In this document: positions 1-8,698 of the stretch, piece by piece
How positions within the stretch are numbered: position 1 is the stretch's first letter
How the letters are laid out: every line of letters begins with the position of its first letter
Assembly (NCBI RefSeq): GCF_018918265.1
Contig: NZ_JAHLQC010000019.1
Location: 1-64,000 of the forward strand
Source: Falcatimonas sp. MSJ-15
Lineage (GTDB): Bacteria; Bacillota; Clostridia; Lachnospirales; Lachnospiraceae
Length of the DNA: 64,000 bases
Direction: 5' to 3'
Notes under the pieces: generated by a model
What the model saw: only the letters and a program-made list of their open reading frames with translations
The model's database searches: none
Told to the model about the DNA's origin: nothing
Position numbers and translations under genes: made by a program

Positions 1-124
1 CCGTAACTTTGAGAATTTTAGAAATAGAATTTTGCTATCAACGACTTAGTTATATTAAAGAAACCTGATGCTTATGCACCAGGTTTCCAATATGGGATTT
101 TACCCCCGCTCTTGACAAAGAGCC
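1..124 (+). mobile_element. ISL3-family insertion sequence, right end only
   Basis: This is the outer end of an insertion sequence whose body lies left of the window. Three things show it. Codons 2-49 encode a typical ISL3 transposase C-terminus. A hairpin at 60-88 (GAAACCTG paired with CAGGTTTC) follows. The outward end, read on the minus strand from 124, is GGCTCTTTGTCAAGAGC, which has the GGNTCTT start and TTTGTCAA core known for ISL3-family terminal inverted repeats. The flanking 8-bp target duplication cannot be checked because the other end is outside. Bases 125-224 between this end and lysC show nothing recognisable. Confidence 0.8.
2..49 (+). CDS. ISL3-family transposase, C-terminal fragment
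   Basis: Only the last 15 codons and a TAG stop are inside the window; they read RNFENFRNRILLSTT. The RNFENFRNRIL motif is the usual C-terminus of ISL3-family DDE transposases. The matching inverted-repeat end 75 bases downstream supports the assignment. Whether the full gene is intact cannot be judged from here. Confidence 0.75.
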   Translation, partial: RNFENFRNRILLSTT

Positions 125-224
125 ATAATTGTATTGCCAAAGGCGATTTGCTCTTAGACATATCAATTAATCTATGTGCTTTTTGATAATTATAGAAACA
201 TTAGATTAAAGCTACTATACAATA

Positions 225-1544
225 TTAGATCTGAACTAATACAAAGATGTCATAGATTGCTTTGATTGCAGTTTCAAAATCTTTATTACTTACACCGATA
301 ATGATATTAAGCTCACTTGAGCCCTGATCAATCATCTTAACATTAACATTTGCATGAGCAAGTGCAGAGAAGATTCTTCCGGCTGTACCTCTTGTCTGTC
401 TCATACCACGACCAACAACAGCGATAAGAGCAAGATCAGATTCAAGCTCGATTGTATCAGGATGTGAAAGTCTGTGAATAGCTGAAAGAACCTGCTGTTC
501 TTTACCTTCGAATTCTGGCTGATGTACGAATACAGTCATAGTATCGATTCCTGAAGGAACATGTTCAAAAGATATATCATTTTCTTCAAATGCCTGAAGA
601 ACTTTACGACCAAATCCGATTTCTGAATTCATCTTATCTTTTTCAATATTAACTGCAACAAAGCCTTTTTTACCAGCAATACCTGTAATAGTATATTTTG
701 GCTGTTTGCATGTACTCTCAACAATCATTGTACCTGCATCATCAGGAGCATTAGTGTTACGGATATTAATTGGAATTCCTTCCTGACGAACAGGGAAGAT
801 AGCATCTTCATGAAGAACAGTAGCACCCATGTATGAAAGCTCTCTTAATTCTCTGTAAGTGATTGTTGTGATACCTTCTGGATTATTAATAATTCTAGGA
901 TCTGCGATAAGGAAACCAGATACGTCAGTCCAGTTCTCATACAGATCAGCTTTGATAGCTTTAGCTACTATAGAACCTGTTATATCAGAACCACCTCTTG
1001 AGAAAGTCTTAACTGAACCATCAGGATAAGCACCATAGAATCCAGGAATAACTGCATTCTCACATGTACTTAACTTAGCAGAGAGAACTGCGTTAGTCTT
1101 TTCTGCGTTAAAAGAACCATCTTCATCAAAAAAGATTACAGTTGCTGAATCAATGAATTCATAACCAAGATAATTAGCCATGATAATACCATTTAGATAT
1201 TCACCACGACTTGCGGCATAATCTTTGCCGGCTTTTTCTTTAAATGATTTTTCGATAGTCTTAAATTCATCTTCAAGAGATAAATCAAGAGATAAACCTT
1301 TAATAATTTCATAATAACGATCTTTGATTTTTGATAACAGTTCGCTGAAGTCACGTCCACTTTCAGCAGCATTATAACACTGATATAACATATCTGTTAC
1401 TTTTGTATCATTAGAAAATCTTTTACCAGGAGCAGAAGGAACGACAAAGCGTCTTGATTCATCTGCACGAATAATGTCTCCAACTTTTTTAAACTGTTCT
1501 GCGCTGGCTAATGAACTGCCACCAAATTTTACTACTTTTTTCAT
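225..1544 (-). CDS. lysC: aspartate kinase (aspartokinase)
   Basis: This enzyme phosphorylates L-aspartate to aspartyl-4-phosphate, the first step toward lysine, threonine, methionine and diaminopimelate. It has 439 residues. The N-terminal amino-acid-kinase domain carries KFGGSS (residues 6-11), and the C-terminal third (from about residue 300) holds the tandem ACT domains that bind feedback effectors, including the conserved GSSELNI stretch. I start at the second in-frame ATG because GGAGGG lies just before it; the ATG four codons upstream overlaps that ribosome binding site. No homoserine dehydrogenase domain is fused, so it is monofunctional. I see no lysine riboswitch in the leader. A dyad of ATGATGT and ACATCAT (1571-1595) lies between promoter-like sequence and start and could be regulatory. 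Confidence 0.96.
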   Translation of the reverse strand: MKKVVKFGGSSLASAEQFKKVGDIIRADESRRFVVPSAPGKRFSNDTKVTDMLYQCYNAAESGRDFSELLSKIKDRYYEIIKGLSLDLSLEDEFKTIEKSFKEKAGKDYAASRGEYLNGIIMANYLGYEFIDSATVIFFDEDGSFNAEKTNAVLSAKLSTCENAVIPGFYGAYPDGSVKTFSRGGSDITGSIVAKAIKADLYENWTDVSGFLIADPRIINNPEGITTITYRELRELSYMGATVLHEDAIFPVRQEGIPINIRNTNAPDDAGTMIVESTCKQPKYTITGIAGKKGFVAVNIEKDKMNSEIGFGRKVLQAFEENDISFEHVPSGIDTMTVFVHQPEFEGKEQQVLSAIHRLSHPDTIELESDLALIAVVGRGMRQTRGTAGRIFSALAHANVNVKMIDQGSSELNIIIGVSNKDFETAIKAIYDIFVLVQI

Positions 1545-1887
1545 AAAGCCCTCCATTAAATAATACTATAATGATGTGCGTACAAAAAACATCATATTAT
1601 AAAGATACACGTTTTGAAAATTTTATCAAGTACTTTTTTTGAATTTTAGCTTTATTTTGATTTAAAGTGATGATAAAATAAAATGGCTGTATTATAATAT
1701 TAAAAATACTAATAAAAATCAAGTATATATACTAATATATGTTTCAAAAACTTATGAGTGTTAGTCTTGATTAATATTGTATAATGTAATGACATCATAA
1801 TTTGTATTAGTTCATAATTTTATGAAAGGTATACATCCAATTGCATGCAAGCATGCATCGATGATACCTTTTGACCCTTTAATCATT
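1545..1887. other. intergenic region between lysC and AEC gene
   Basis: There is no coding sequence here. A bulged inverted repeat at 1823-1872 (arms AAAGGTAT...GCATGC and GCATGC...ATACCTTTT) lies just past the stop of the minus-strand AEC carrier gene and may end its transcript, although no long U-run follows. The part nearer lysC is very AT-rich and holds the leader dyad described with lysC. Confidence 0.4.
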
Positions 1888-2829
1888 TTATATAAGATTA
1901 AGCGATTTTAATACAAATATCCATAACGTAAGAGTTACAGATGATAATAAAGTTGATAATACAACAACACTTGACGAGAGAACGTCGTCATTGCCCATAT
2001 TTTTTGCCATTATATAACATGTTACAGTTGTTGGTGCACCAAGCATTACAAGAATTGCAACAAGTTCCCGGTTTCTAAAACCAAGTGATACTGCAATAGG
2101 AAAATATACAAGTGGAACAATAACTAATTTTAGTAAAGTCGCAATTATCGTAGGTTTTAACTTTGCAATAGCTTTTTTGCCTTCAAAGCCTGCACCTACA
2201 ACTAAAAGAGCAACAGGAGTTGCAGTATTGGCAATATAAGTTACACTTTTTAACGCAAATTCAGGTATAGGAAGACCGCTTAATGAATATATAAGACCAG
2301 CAAGTATGCCAAGAATAATAGGATTCTTTAAAACATTAACAAATGCTTTTTTTATATTACCATTACCGGTATTTTCATTTGAGCAAAAAGTAAGTATAAT
2401 AACAGACAGGATGTTGAAAAAAGGCACAGCAGCAACAATCATAAGAGGTGCTAAGCCTGAATCACCATATATATTATTGACAAATGCAATGCCAAGAACA
2501 GCGGCACTGCCTCTTGCACTTGCCTGAGTGAATGCACCAACAATAGTTTTGTCTTTGATAAATATAGTTGCCAATAACCATATAATGAGAAACATACTAA
2601 TTGTTGCAAGAGAACAAAAAAGCACGAATTTCAAGTCAAAACACTGCCTGATATTAGTTGTTGCAATGTCCTTAAATAAAAGAACAGGAAGTGCAACTTT
2701 GAATACATATTTGTCTGCAACAGAAGTGAATTCTTTATTAAAAATACCTGCCTGCATTAATATGTAGCCAAGTACAATAATAATGAAGACAGGTAATGTT
2801 GCATTTAAACTAAAGATAAAATTGTTCAT
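1888..2829 (-). CDS. AEC family transporter (auxin efflux carrier type)
   Basis: This is a 313-residue integral membrane protein with about ten hydrophobic segments in the two five-helix halves typical of the AEC family. The N-terminus NATLPVFIIIVLGY and the mid-protein GLPIPEFAL stretch are characteristic. Bacterial AEC members export or exchange small organic or amino acids such as malate; the substrate is not evident here. I start at the ATG preceded by GGAGG (read on the minus strand) rather than nine codons upstream. It lies upstream of lysC on the same strand but 343 bases away, so co-transcription is uncertain. Confidence 0.88.
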   Translation of the reverse strand: MNNFIFSLNATLPVFIIIVLGYILMQAGIFNKEFTSVADKYVFKVALPVLLFKDIATTNIRQCFDLKFVLFCSLATISMFLIIWLLATIFIKDKTIVGAFTQASARGSAAVLGIAFVNNIYGDSGLAPLMIVAAVPFFNILSVIILTFCSNENTGNGNIKKAFVNVLKNPIILGILAGLIYSLSGLPIPEFALKSVTYIANTATPVALLVVGAGFEGKKAIAKLKPTIIATLLKLVIVPLVYFPIAVSLGFRNRELVAILVMLGAPTTVTCYIMAKNMGNDDVLSSSVVVLSTLLSSVTLTLWIFVLKSLNLI

Positions 2830-2919
2830 TATAGCCTCCAAGAAATATATTACCACTTTAAAGCGGCTAAATGAAATTATAGATCAATCAAAAAATATAT
2901 ACAATAGGAGATATTAAAA

Positions 2920-3273
2920 ATGCTAAGAAAAATGAAAACAGGAGATAAAATCCTTATTGTTACAGTGAGTGCTCTAGTAATAGCAGGAGCAATGGTTACA
3001 GGTTTTGTAAGAAATAATACAAAGAGTCCGGTAGTCATAGTATCAGTTGATGGTAAAGAGTATGGAAGATATAGAATTGATAAAGATACACAAGTAAGTA
3101 TTGATACAGAGTATGGACATAATGTACTTGTTATTGAAGATGGTTATGCATATATAAGTGAAGCTGACTGCAAAGACAAGATATGTAAAAAACATGCGAA
3201 AGTAAATCAAAACAGAGAGCAGATAATATGTCTTCCACACAGGCTTGTTGTGGAGGTCAAATCACAGAGATGA
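2920..3273 (+). CDS. NusG domain II-containing membrane-anchored protein
   Basis: This 117-residue protein has one N-terminal membrane helix (about residues 10-28) followed by a small beta-rich domain. That domain ends in the paired-cysteine pattern CKDKIC...CLPHRL seen in stand-alone NusG domain II (KOW-less) proteins of Firmicutes. These are extracytoplasmic and of unclear function. The next gene overlaps its stop by four bases (ATGA). The pair NusG-II plus Gx transporter is common in Clostridia, often next to ApbE or electron-transport genes. GGAG seven bases upstream supports the start. Confidence 0.85.
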   Translation: MLRKMKTGDKILIVTVSALVIAGAMVTGFVRNNTKSPVVIVSVDGKEYGRYRIDKDTQVSIDTEYGHNVLVIEDGYAYISEADCKDKICKKHAKVNQNREQIICLPHRLVVEVKSQR

Positions 3274-3797
3274 TAAAAAAGCAGAAAAGAACAGAAAAAA
3301 GTGCATATATAGTGGCGAAATATGCAGCTTTTCTCTCACTTATGCTTATAATGAGCTATATAGAAAGTCAATTTACATTTTTAATACCGATACAGGGTAT
3401 AAAGCTTGGATTATGTAATATGGTGGTGCTTATTGCATTATATACTTATGGTGCTGGATTTGCACTAGTAATTAATGTAGCGAGAATATTACTTATGGGA
3501 CTATTGTTTGGTGGAGTATATGGTATGATATATAGCCTGTCAGGTGGAATAGCAAGCTTTATAGTTATGTATCTATGTAAAAAGACTAATCTGTTCTCTA
3601 AGATGTGCGTAAGTATAAGTGGTGCAATTGTTCATAATATTGCACAGATAGCAGTTGCAGTTATATTACTTAAGAATACCGGGATCATACTCTATCTGCC
3701 TGTACTTATTATATCTGGAGTCCTTACAGGAAGCCTTATAGGTATTGCCGGTGCACAGTTGTGTGAGAAAATCAAGATAAAAAAGTTCTTTACTTAA
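3270..3797 (+). CDS. Gx transporter family protein (heptaprenyl diphosphate synthase component I-like)
   Basis: This 175-residue membrane protein has five or six hydrophobic segments and belongs to the family often labelled heptaprenyl diphosphate synthase component I. It is related to ECF-type substrate-binding S components (the GIKLGLCNMVVLIALY and GGIYGxIYSLSGG-like blocks). I start at the ATG that overlaps the previous stop; the longer reading begins inside the preceding gene. A GGAGG sits 13 bases upstream of the chosen start. The substrate is unknown. The prenyl synthase name is historical and not supported by sequence here. Confidence 0.82.
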   Translation: MIKKQKRTEKSAYIVAKYAAFLSLMLIMSYIESQFTFLIPIQGIKLGLCNMVVLIALYTYGAGFALVINVARILLMGLLFGGVYGMIYSLSGGIASFIVMYLCKKTNLFSKMCVSISGAIVHNIAQIAVAVILLKNTGIILYLPVLIISGVLTGSLIGIAGAQLCEKIKIKKFFT

Positions 3798-3854
3798 AGT
3801 TATTATTATGATATGATTGCTTAGAATAAATGTTCGATAGATGGAGGAAAACTG

Positions 3855-4472
3855 ATGATTTCATACATAAAAGGTGAGGTTACGGAGATGTTTGATGATA
3901 CTATTGTAGTTGAATCGGGAAACATCGGTTATAATATAAAAGTGCCATCATCGCTTATGGCAAGAGTGATGATTGGAAGTACATATAAGATATACACATA
4001 TCTTAGCGTAAGAGAAGATGCAATGAATCTGTTTGGCTTTTCATCAAGAGATGAACTTAATATCTTTAAGATGGTAATAGGTGTTAATGGAATAGGACCA
4101 AAAGCAGGACTTGCTATATTGTCTGCACTTTCAGCAGATGAATTAAGACTTGCAGTTCTTGCAGATGATAAGAAGACAATCTCAAAGTGTCCCGGAATAG
4201 GACCAAAGACAGCGTCAAAACTTATACTTGAACTTAAAGATAAGCTTAAGTTAAGTGATGTGATTGAGAATGGATTTATGTCAGATGATACTATCGAGAA
4301 TGTAAGCGATAAGATTGACAGTAGTGCGAGAAATGAAGCTATAGAAGCACTTGTGGCATTAGGTTATACTAATACAGATGCACTTAAGGCTATCAGAATG
4401 GTTGAGATAACTGAAGATATGGATTCATCTGCGATACTTAAAGCTGCACTTAAAAAACTTACACTAATATAG
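3855..4472 (+). CDS. ruvA: Holliday junction branch migration protein RuvA
   Basis: RuvA binds four-way DNA junctions as a tetramer and loads RuvB for branch migration. It has 205 residues, the usual length. The N-terminal OB-fold covers residues 1-63. Two helix-hairpin-helix motifs follow (GIGPKAGLAIL and GIGPKTASKLILEL, about 75-125), and a C-terminal RuvB-contacting three-helix domain covers 155-205. GGAGG lies nine bases before the ATG. ruvB starts 15 bases downstream, so this is the standard ruvAB operon. Confidence 0.98.
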   Translation: MISYIKGEVTEMFDDTIVVESGNIGYNIKVPSSLMARVMIGSTYKIYTYLSVREDAMNLFGFSSRDELNIFKMVIGVNGIGPKAGLAILSALSADELRLAVLADDKKTISKCPGIGPKTASKLILELKDKLKLSDVIENGFMSDDTIENVSDKIDSSARNEAIEALVALGYTNTDALKAIRMVEITEDMDSSAILKAALKKLTLI

Positions 4473-4487
4473 TTGGGCGGTGATTAG

Positions 4488-5483
4488 TTGGATAAGAGAG
4501 TAATAACAACAGATTTGATGGATGAAGATATTAAGATTGAGAATAATCTGCGTCCACAGACACTTGATGATTATATAGGTCAGGAGAAAGCTAAGAATAC
4601 ACTTAGAGTATATATAGAAGCTGCAAAGAGCAGAGGCGAAGCACTTGATCATGTTCTTTTTTATGGACCACCAGGACTTGGTAAGACAACTTTATCAGGA
4701 ATTATAGCTAATGAGATGGGAGTTAATCTTAAGATAACATCTGGTCCTGCAATAGAGAAACCGGGTGAGATGGCAGCTATTCTTAATAATCTTCAGGAAG
4801 GCGATCTATTATTCATTGATGAGATACATAGACTTAATAGGCAGGTTGAAGAAGTTCTATATCCTGCGATGGAAGATTATGCTATTGATATAGTTATAGG
4901 AAAAGGTGCATCAGCACGTTCCATAAGACTTGATTTACCACATTTTACTCTTGTTGGAGCAACTACAAGAGTTGGTCTTCTTACAGCACCTTTAAGAGAT
5001 CGCTTTGGAGTTGTACATAGACTTGAATTCTATACAGATGAAGAACTTAAGACGATTGTCAAGAGATCTGCTTATGTACTTGGAGTTAAGATAGAAGATG
5101 AAGGAGCTATGGAGATAGCAAAAAGATCAAGAGGAACACCAAGACTTGCTAATAGACTATTAAAGAGAGTGAGAGATTTTGCAGAAGTTAAATATAATGG
5201 AATTATAACAAAAGAAGTAGCAGATTTTGCACTTGATCTTTTGGAAGTTGACAGAATGGGACTTGATAATAATGACAGGAATATAATAATGACAATTATT
5301 AACAAGTTCAGTGGAGGACCAGTAGGTCTTGATACACTTGCGGCGGCTTTATCAGAAGATTCAGGAACACTTGAAGATGTATATGAGCCTTTTCTTATAA
5401 AAAAAGGATTTATCAACAGAACACCAAGAGGAAGAGTTGCAACCGAACTTGCATATTCACATTTTGGATTAATGCAAAAATAA
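4488..5483 (+). CDS. ruvB: Holliday junction branch migration ATPase RuvB
   Basis: RuvB is the AAA+ motor that pulls DNA through RuvA-bound Holliday junctions. It has 331 residues. Walker A is GPPGLGKTT (60-68) and Walker B is [10 protein letters not shown] (about 107-116). The arginine-finger region ([17 protein letters not shown]) and the C-terminal winged helix are present. Translation begins at TTG, chosen because GGCGGTGAT precedes it and no ATG is suitably placed. It is directly downstream of ruvA. Confidence 0.98.
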   Translation: MDKRVITTDLMDEDIKIENNLRPQTLDDYIGQEKAKNTLRVYIEAAKSRGEALDHVLFYGPPGLGKTTLSGIIANEMGVNLKITSGPAIEKPGEMAAILNNLQEGDLLFIDEIHRLNRQVEEVLYPAMEDYAIDIVIGKGASARSIRLDLPHFTLVGATTRVGLLTAPLRDRFGVVHRLEFYTDEELKTIVKRSAYVLGVKIEDEGAMEIAKRSRGTPRLANRLLKRVRDFAEVKYNGIITKEVADFALDLLEVDRMGLDNNDRNIIMTIINKFSGGPVGLDTLAAALSEDSGTLEDVYEPFLIKKGFINRTPRGRVATELAYSHFGLMQK

Positions 5484-5575
5484 ATATTGTAATTATTATT
5501 TTATCGTTTATAATGAATATAGTGAGAACACTAGGCAATTTTACGGAATTAATTGTGAGAGGAGTGTGGCTGCTG

Positions 5576-5986
5576 GTGTCATCTAAGAATTATACAGAAG
5601 TAATAATTGACGGGAAGGTAATAACACTTGGTGGTTATGAGAGCGAGGAATACTTACAGAAAGTAGCTGCATTTATTAATGGCAAGATTGCGGAACTTAA
5701 AGAAGCAGATGGATTTAAGAAACTTCCATTTGATACTCAAAGTACATTAATCGAACTTAATATTGCAGACGACTATTTTAAAGCTAAGAAGCTCGCAGAT
5801 ACAATGGAAAGCGATATGGAGAACAAAGATAAGGAATTATATGATATTAAGCATGAACTTATCTCTACTCAGATTAAGCTTGATGCGGCTAACCAGGAGA
5901 ATAAGGAATTAACAGATGAGAAGAATGAACTGTTAAAGAAGATAGTAAAGTTAGAGACAGAGATTGACGACCTTCTTGCTAAGTAA
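5576..5986 (+). CDS. zapA: cell division protein ZapA
   Basis: ZapA bundles FtsZ filaments at the division ring. In this 136-residue form the N-terminal globular domain contains the SSKNYTEVIIDGKVITLGGY block. A C-terminal coiled coil (about residues 75-136, rich in E, K, L) mediates tetramer formation. The longer open frame begins at 5513, but GAGAGGAG at about 5557-5564 points to the GTG at 5576, which gives the family-typical N-terminus. It follows ruvB at short distance and may be co-transcribed with ruvAB. Confidence 0.9.
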   Translation: MSSKNYTEVIIDGKVITLGGYESEEYLQKVAAFINGKIAELKEADGFKKLPFDTQSTLIELNIADDYFKAKKLADTMESDMENKDKELYDIKHELISTQIKLDAANQENKELTDEKNELLKKIVKLETEIDDLLAK

Positions 5987-5990
5987 TAAC

Positions 5991-6034
5991 CACTGTCCAT
6001 GGATATGCAACACATTCCAGGGGCAGTTTTTCTT
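5991..6034 (+). terminator. possible terminator of ruvAB-zapA
   Basis: ACTGTCC pairs imperfectly with GGGGCAGT, which is followed by TTTTTCTTT just after the zapA stop. The stem is short and interrupted, so this is tentative. Confidence 0.4.
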
Positions 6035-6043
6035 TGTGCAGAC

Positions 6044-6261
6044 TATTATAATATGATGTTGGGGTCAAAAAAACCAACTTTGATGCCTACGAATTGCTCC
6101 GTGCTACGCACTCCCACAATTCTACCCGATATTCGCATATCGTGGGATTGTCATCCCACTTTTATGCGAATATCGGGGCGGGTCCCAAGGTCTTTCACCC
6201 ACCTATGAGCAAGCTCACGTGGGTTTAGACCTTGGGACCCTGGCATCACAATATTATAATA
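6044..6261. repeat. three-armed GC-rich palindromic element
   Basis: A closing stem of TATTATAATAT (6044-6054) with ATATTATAATA (6251-6261), extended by GATG/CATC, encloses three hairpins. Arm 1 (6091-6122) pairs GAATTG with CAATTC and has an inner GTGC-TAC-GCAC. Arm 2 (6125-6177) has a perfect 15-bp stem CCCGATATTCGCATA plus an inner 7-bp stem GTGGGAT. Arm 3 (6180-6240) has a perfect 14-bp stem GGGTCCCAAGGTCT plus inner ACCCAC/GTGGGT and TGAGC/GCTCA. The arms are much more GC-rich than the surroundings and no protein is encoded. It could be a mobile miniature element or a structured RNA; I do not recognise a named family. Confidence 0.85.
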
Positions 6262-6320
6262 AGTATGATGTATATAGATGAATCATATAGAATGATAGAA
6301 AATAAAGAGGTATTGTTAAT

Positions 6321-8690
6321 ATGAAAAACAGAGATATTCGTGCAGAGATACTTGCTCCTGCAGGCTCATACGAAAGTTTTGAAGCTGCTATTAATGCGGG
6401 TGCAGATGCAATTTATCTTGGAGGTAATATGTTTGGTGCCAGAGCATATGCTAATAATTTTAATGAAGAAGAAGTTATAAGGGCACTTGATTATGCACAT
6501 GTGCATGATAGAAAAGTATATATGACAGTTAATACATTGTTTAAGAATAGTGAGATATATGATAGTCTTTATGATTATCTGCGTCCTTACTATGAAGAAG
6601 GACTTGATGCAGTTATTGTGCAAGATGTAGGTGCATTTGAATTTATAAGAAATACATTTCCAAACCTCCATATTCATGCGAGCACACAGATGACAGTATC
6701 AGGTGTTAACAGTGCAAAGCTGCTTAAAGAAGCCGGAGCTACAAGAGTAGTAACAGCAAGAGAGTTATCATTGCAAGAGATAAGAGATATATATGATAAT
6801 GTTGATATAGAGATAGAGAGCTTTGTACATGGTGCATTATGTTATTGTTACTCCGGACAGTGTCTTATGAGTAGTTTCATAGGTGGAAGAAGTGGTAATA
6901 GAGGAAGATGTGCACAGCCATGCAGACTTCCATATACTTATAATGGTGATAAGAAGTATTATCTAAGTCCAAAAGACCTTAATGCATTAATGATACTTCC
7001 AGATGTTATAGAAGCAGGTGTCTATTCGCTTAAGATAGAAGGGCGAATGAAGAAACCATGGTATACAGCAGGTGTTGTATCAGCATATAGAAAATATCTT
7101 GATTATTATTATGAGCATGGTAAGGCTAGTTATAAAGTATCTGATGCAGATATGAATATGCTTTCTGATCTATATAACAGAGGTGGATTTACAAGTGGAT
7201 ATTATGTGGCACATAATGGAAAAAAGATGATGTCAATAGACAGACCTAATCATCAGGGCGTCAAAGTAGCTGATATAATATCATCTGATGAGAAGAATAT
7301 CAAATTCAGATTAAGAGAGAACATAAACGAAGGAGACGTACTTGAGATAAGTGAGACACCTGATGACAAGATAGAGTGGACTGAGAAGAATCCGGCAAAG
7401 CGAGGAACAACACTTACAGTAAAAAACACTCTTAAGCGCCGGATAAAATCAGATAAGGTATTAAGAACAAGAAATAATGTGTTAATATCATCAATAGAAG
7501 ATAATATTAGAAATGCTGTTCTAAAAGAAAAGATTAATGCAAGCCTGTCACTTTGCAAGGATAGACCGGCATATCTATGTATATGGTACAGAGATATATG
7601 TATAGAAAAATATGGTCAGAATGTTGAGTGTGCAGTAAAACGTCCTATGGATAAAGAACAGATATTAAAGCAGATGAATAAGATGGGAAATACACCATTT
7701 GAATTCGAGAGCATTAATATAGATATGGAAGATGATATATTTATTCCTGTCAGTGCATTAAATGAACTTAGGCGAGAAGCAGTAGATGAATTATATGCGA
7801 TGATTAAGGCGAAGCATAAGAGGGAACATAAAAAGGAGATATATTCGTATGTGCAGAATAGTAATAATGGATATATACCTGATTCATATAAAATAAGTGT
7901 ATATCTTGAGAATAGCAGATATCTTGATATGGTTACCACAAAGCCGGAAGTAGATAGAATAATTATTGATATTGGTATGTTTGATAGTGATACAGATGAG
8001 ATTATACGGTTGTTACAATCTGTTAAAAATGCAGGAAAAGAAGCTTATATAATGCTTCCGCATATATTTAGAAAAAATTGTGAAGATGATGTAAAAGCTA
8101 TTTTTGATTATGCAGATGGAGTGATAATTAAGAATATTGATGAACTTGCATATGTTCATTATTTGAGATATGCAGGAAGAATAATCGGAGATTATTCACT
8201 ATATGCATACAATAATATAGCATATGATTACTATAAAAAATATGGTGTGAGTGAATATACTCTGCCAGTTGAACTTAATTATGGCGAACTTAAGAAACTG
8301 TCATCAGAAGTTGAAAAAGAGATTATATGTTATGGATATCAGATAACAATGGTATCTGCACAATGTATAACGGCTACGACATCAGGATGCAGCAAAGTTC
8401 CTGAAGTTAAGTGGTTAAAAGACAGAATGAATAATAGCTTTGCAGTGAAGAATAATTGCAAATACTGTTACAATACAATATATAATACACTTCCAACGAG
8501 TCTTATAAGTAATATAGATGATATAGACAAACTTGGTGTCAGTCGTGTCAGAGTTAATATTACAATTGAAGATGAAAAGACAGCATCTAAGATTATAGAC
8601 AGTGTAATTAATACATTTTACTACAGAAGAAGCAAAGCGGATGTTTTGAATGAATTTACAAGAGGACATTTTAAAAGAGGCGTAGAGTAG
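6321..8690 (+). CDS. U32 family peptidase (RlhA-like, with DUF3656)
   Basis: This 789-residue protein begins with a U32 peptidase domain (residues 1-about 300). The signature lies around residues 168-205: HGALCYCYSGQCLMSS followed by GGRSGNRGRCAQPCR. The long middle and C-terminal parts fit the DUF3656 extension, with a second Cys group (GCSK and NNCKYCYN, about 695-720). E. coli U32 relatives act in tRNA or rRNA hydroxylation (TrhP, RlhA) rather than clear proteolysis, so a role in RNA modification is likely; that is inference from family. GAGGT lies upstream of the ATG. Only eight bases separate it from the RodA/FtsW gene. Confidence 0.92.
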   Translation: MKNRDIRAEILAPAGSYESFEAAINAGADAIYLGGNMFGARAYANNFNEEEVIRALDYAHVHDRKVYMTVNTLFKNSEIYDSLYDYLRPYYEEGLDAVIVQDVGAFEFIRNTFPNLHIHASTQMTVSGVNSAKLLKEAGATRVVTARELSLQEIRDIYDNVDIEIESFVHGALCYCYSGQCLMSSFIGGRSGNRGRCAQPCRLPYTYNGDKKYYLSPKDLNALMILPDVIEAGVYSLKIEGRMKKPWYTAGVVSAYRKYLDYYYEHGKASYKVSDADMNMLSDLYNRGGFTSGYYVAHNGKKMMSIDRPNHQGVKVADIISSDEKNIKFRLRENINEGDVLEISETPDDKIEWTEKNPAKRGTTLTVKNTLKRRIKSDKVLRTRNNVLISSIEDNIRNAVLKEKINASLSLCKDRPAYLCIWYRDICIEKYGQNVECAVKRPMDKEQILKQMNKMGNTPFEFESINIDMEDDIFIPVSALNELRREAVDELYAMIKAKHKREHKKEIYSYVQNSNNGYIPDSYKISVYLENSRYLDMVTTKPEVDRIIIDIGMFDSDTDEIIRLLQSVKNAGKEAYIMLPHIFRKNCEDDVKAIFDYADGVIIKNIDELAYVHYLRYAGRIIGDYSLYAYNNIAYDYYKKYGVSEYTLPVELNYGELKKLSSEVEKEIICYGYQITMVSAQCITATTSGCSKVPEVKWLKDRMNNSFAVKNNCKYCYNTIYNTLPTSLISNIDDIDKLGVSRVRVNITIEDEKTASKIIDSVINTFYYRRSKADVLNEFTRGHFKRGVE

Positions 8691-8698
8691 GTGAAGAT

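Noticed and set aside
60..160. Structured RNA or lysine riboswitch near lysC
   Set aside because: The hairpins and alternative GCTCTT/AAGAGC pairings belong to the ISL3 element end, and the region is downstream, not upstream, of lysC.
5999..6208. 69-codon frame over the three-armed element
   Set aside because: It reads through the palindromic arms, has no ribosome binding site and no protein-like pattern; the structure explains the sequence.
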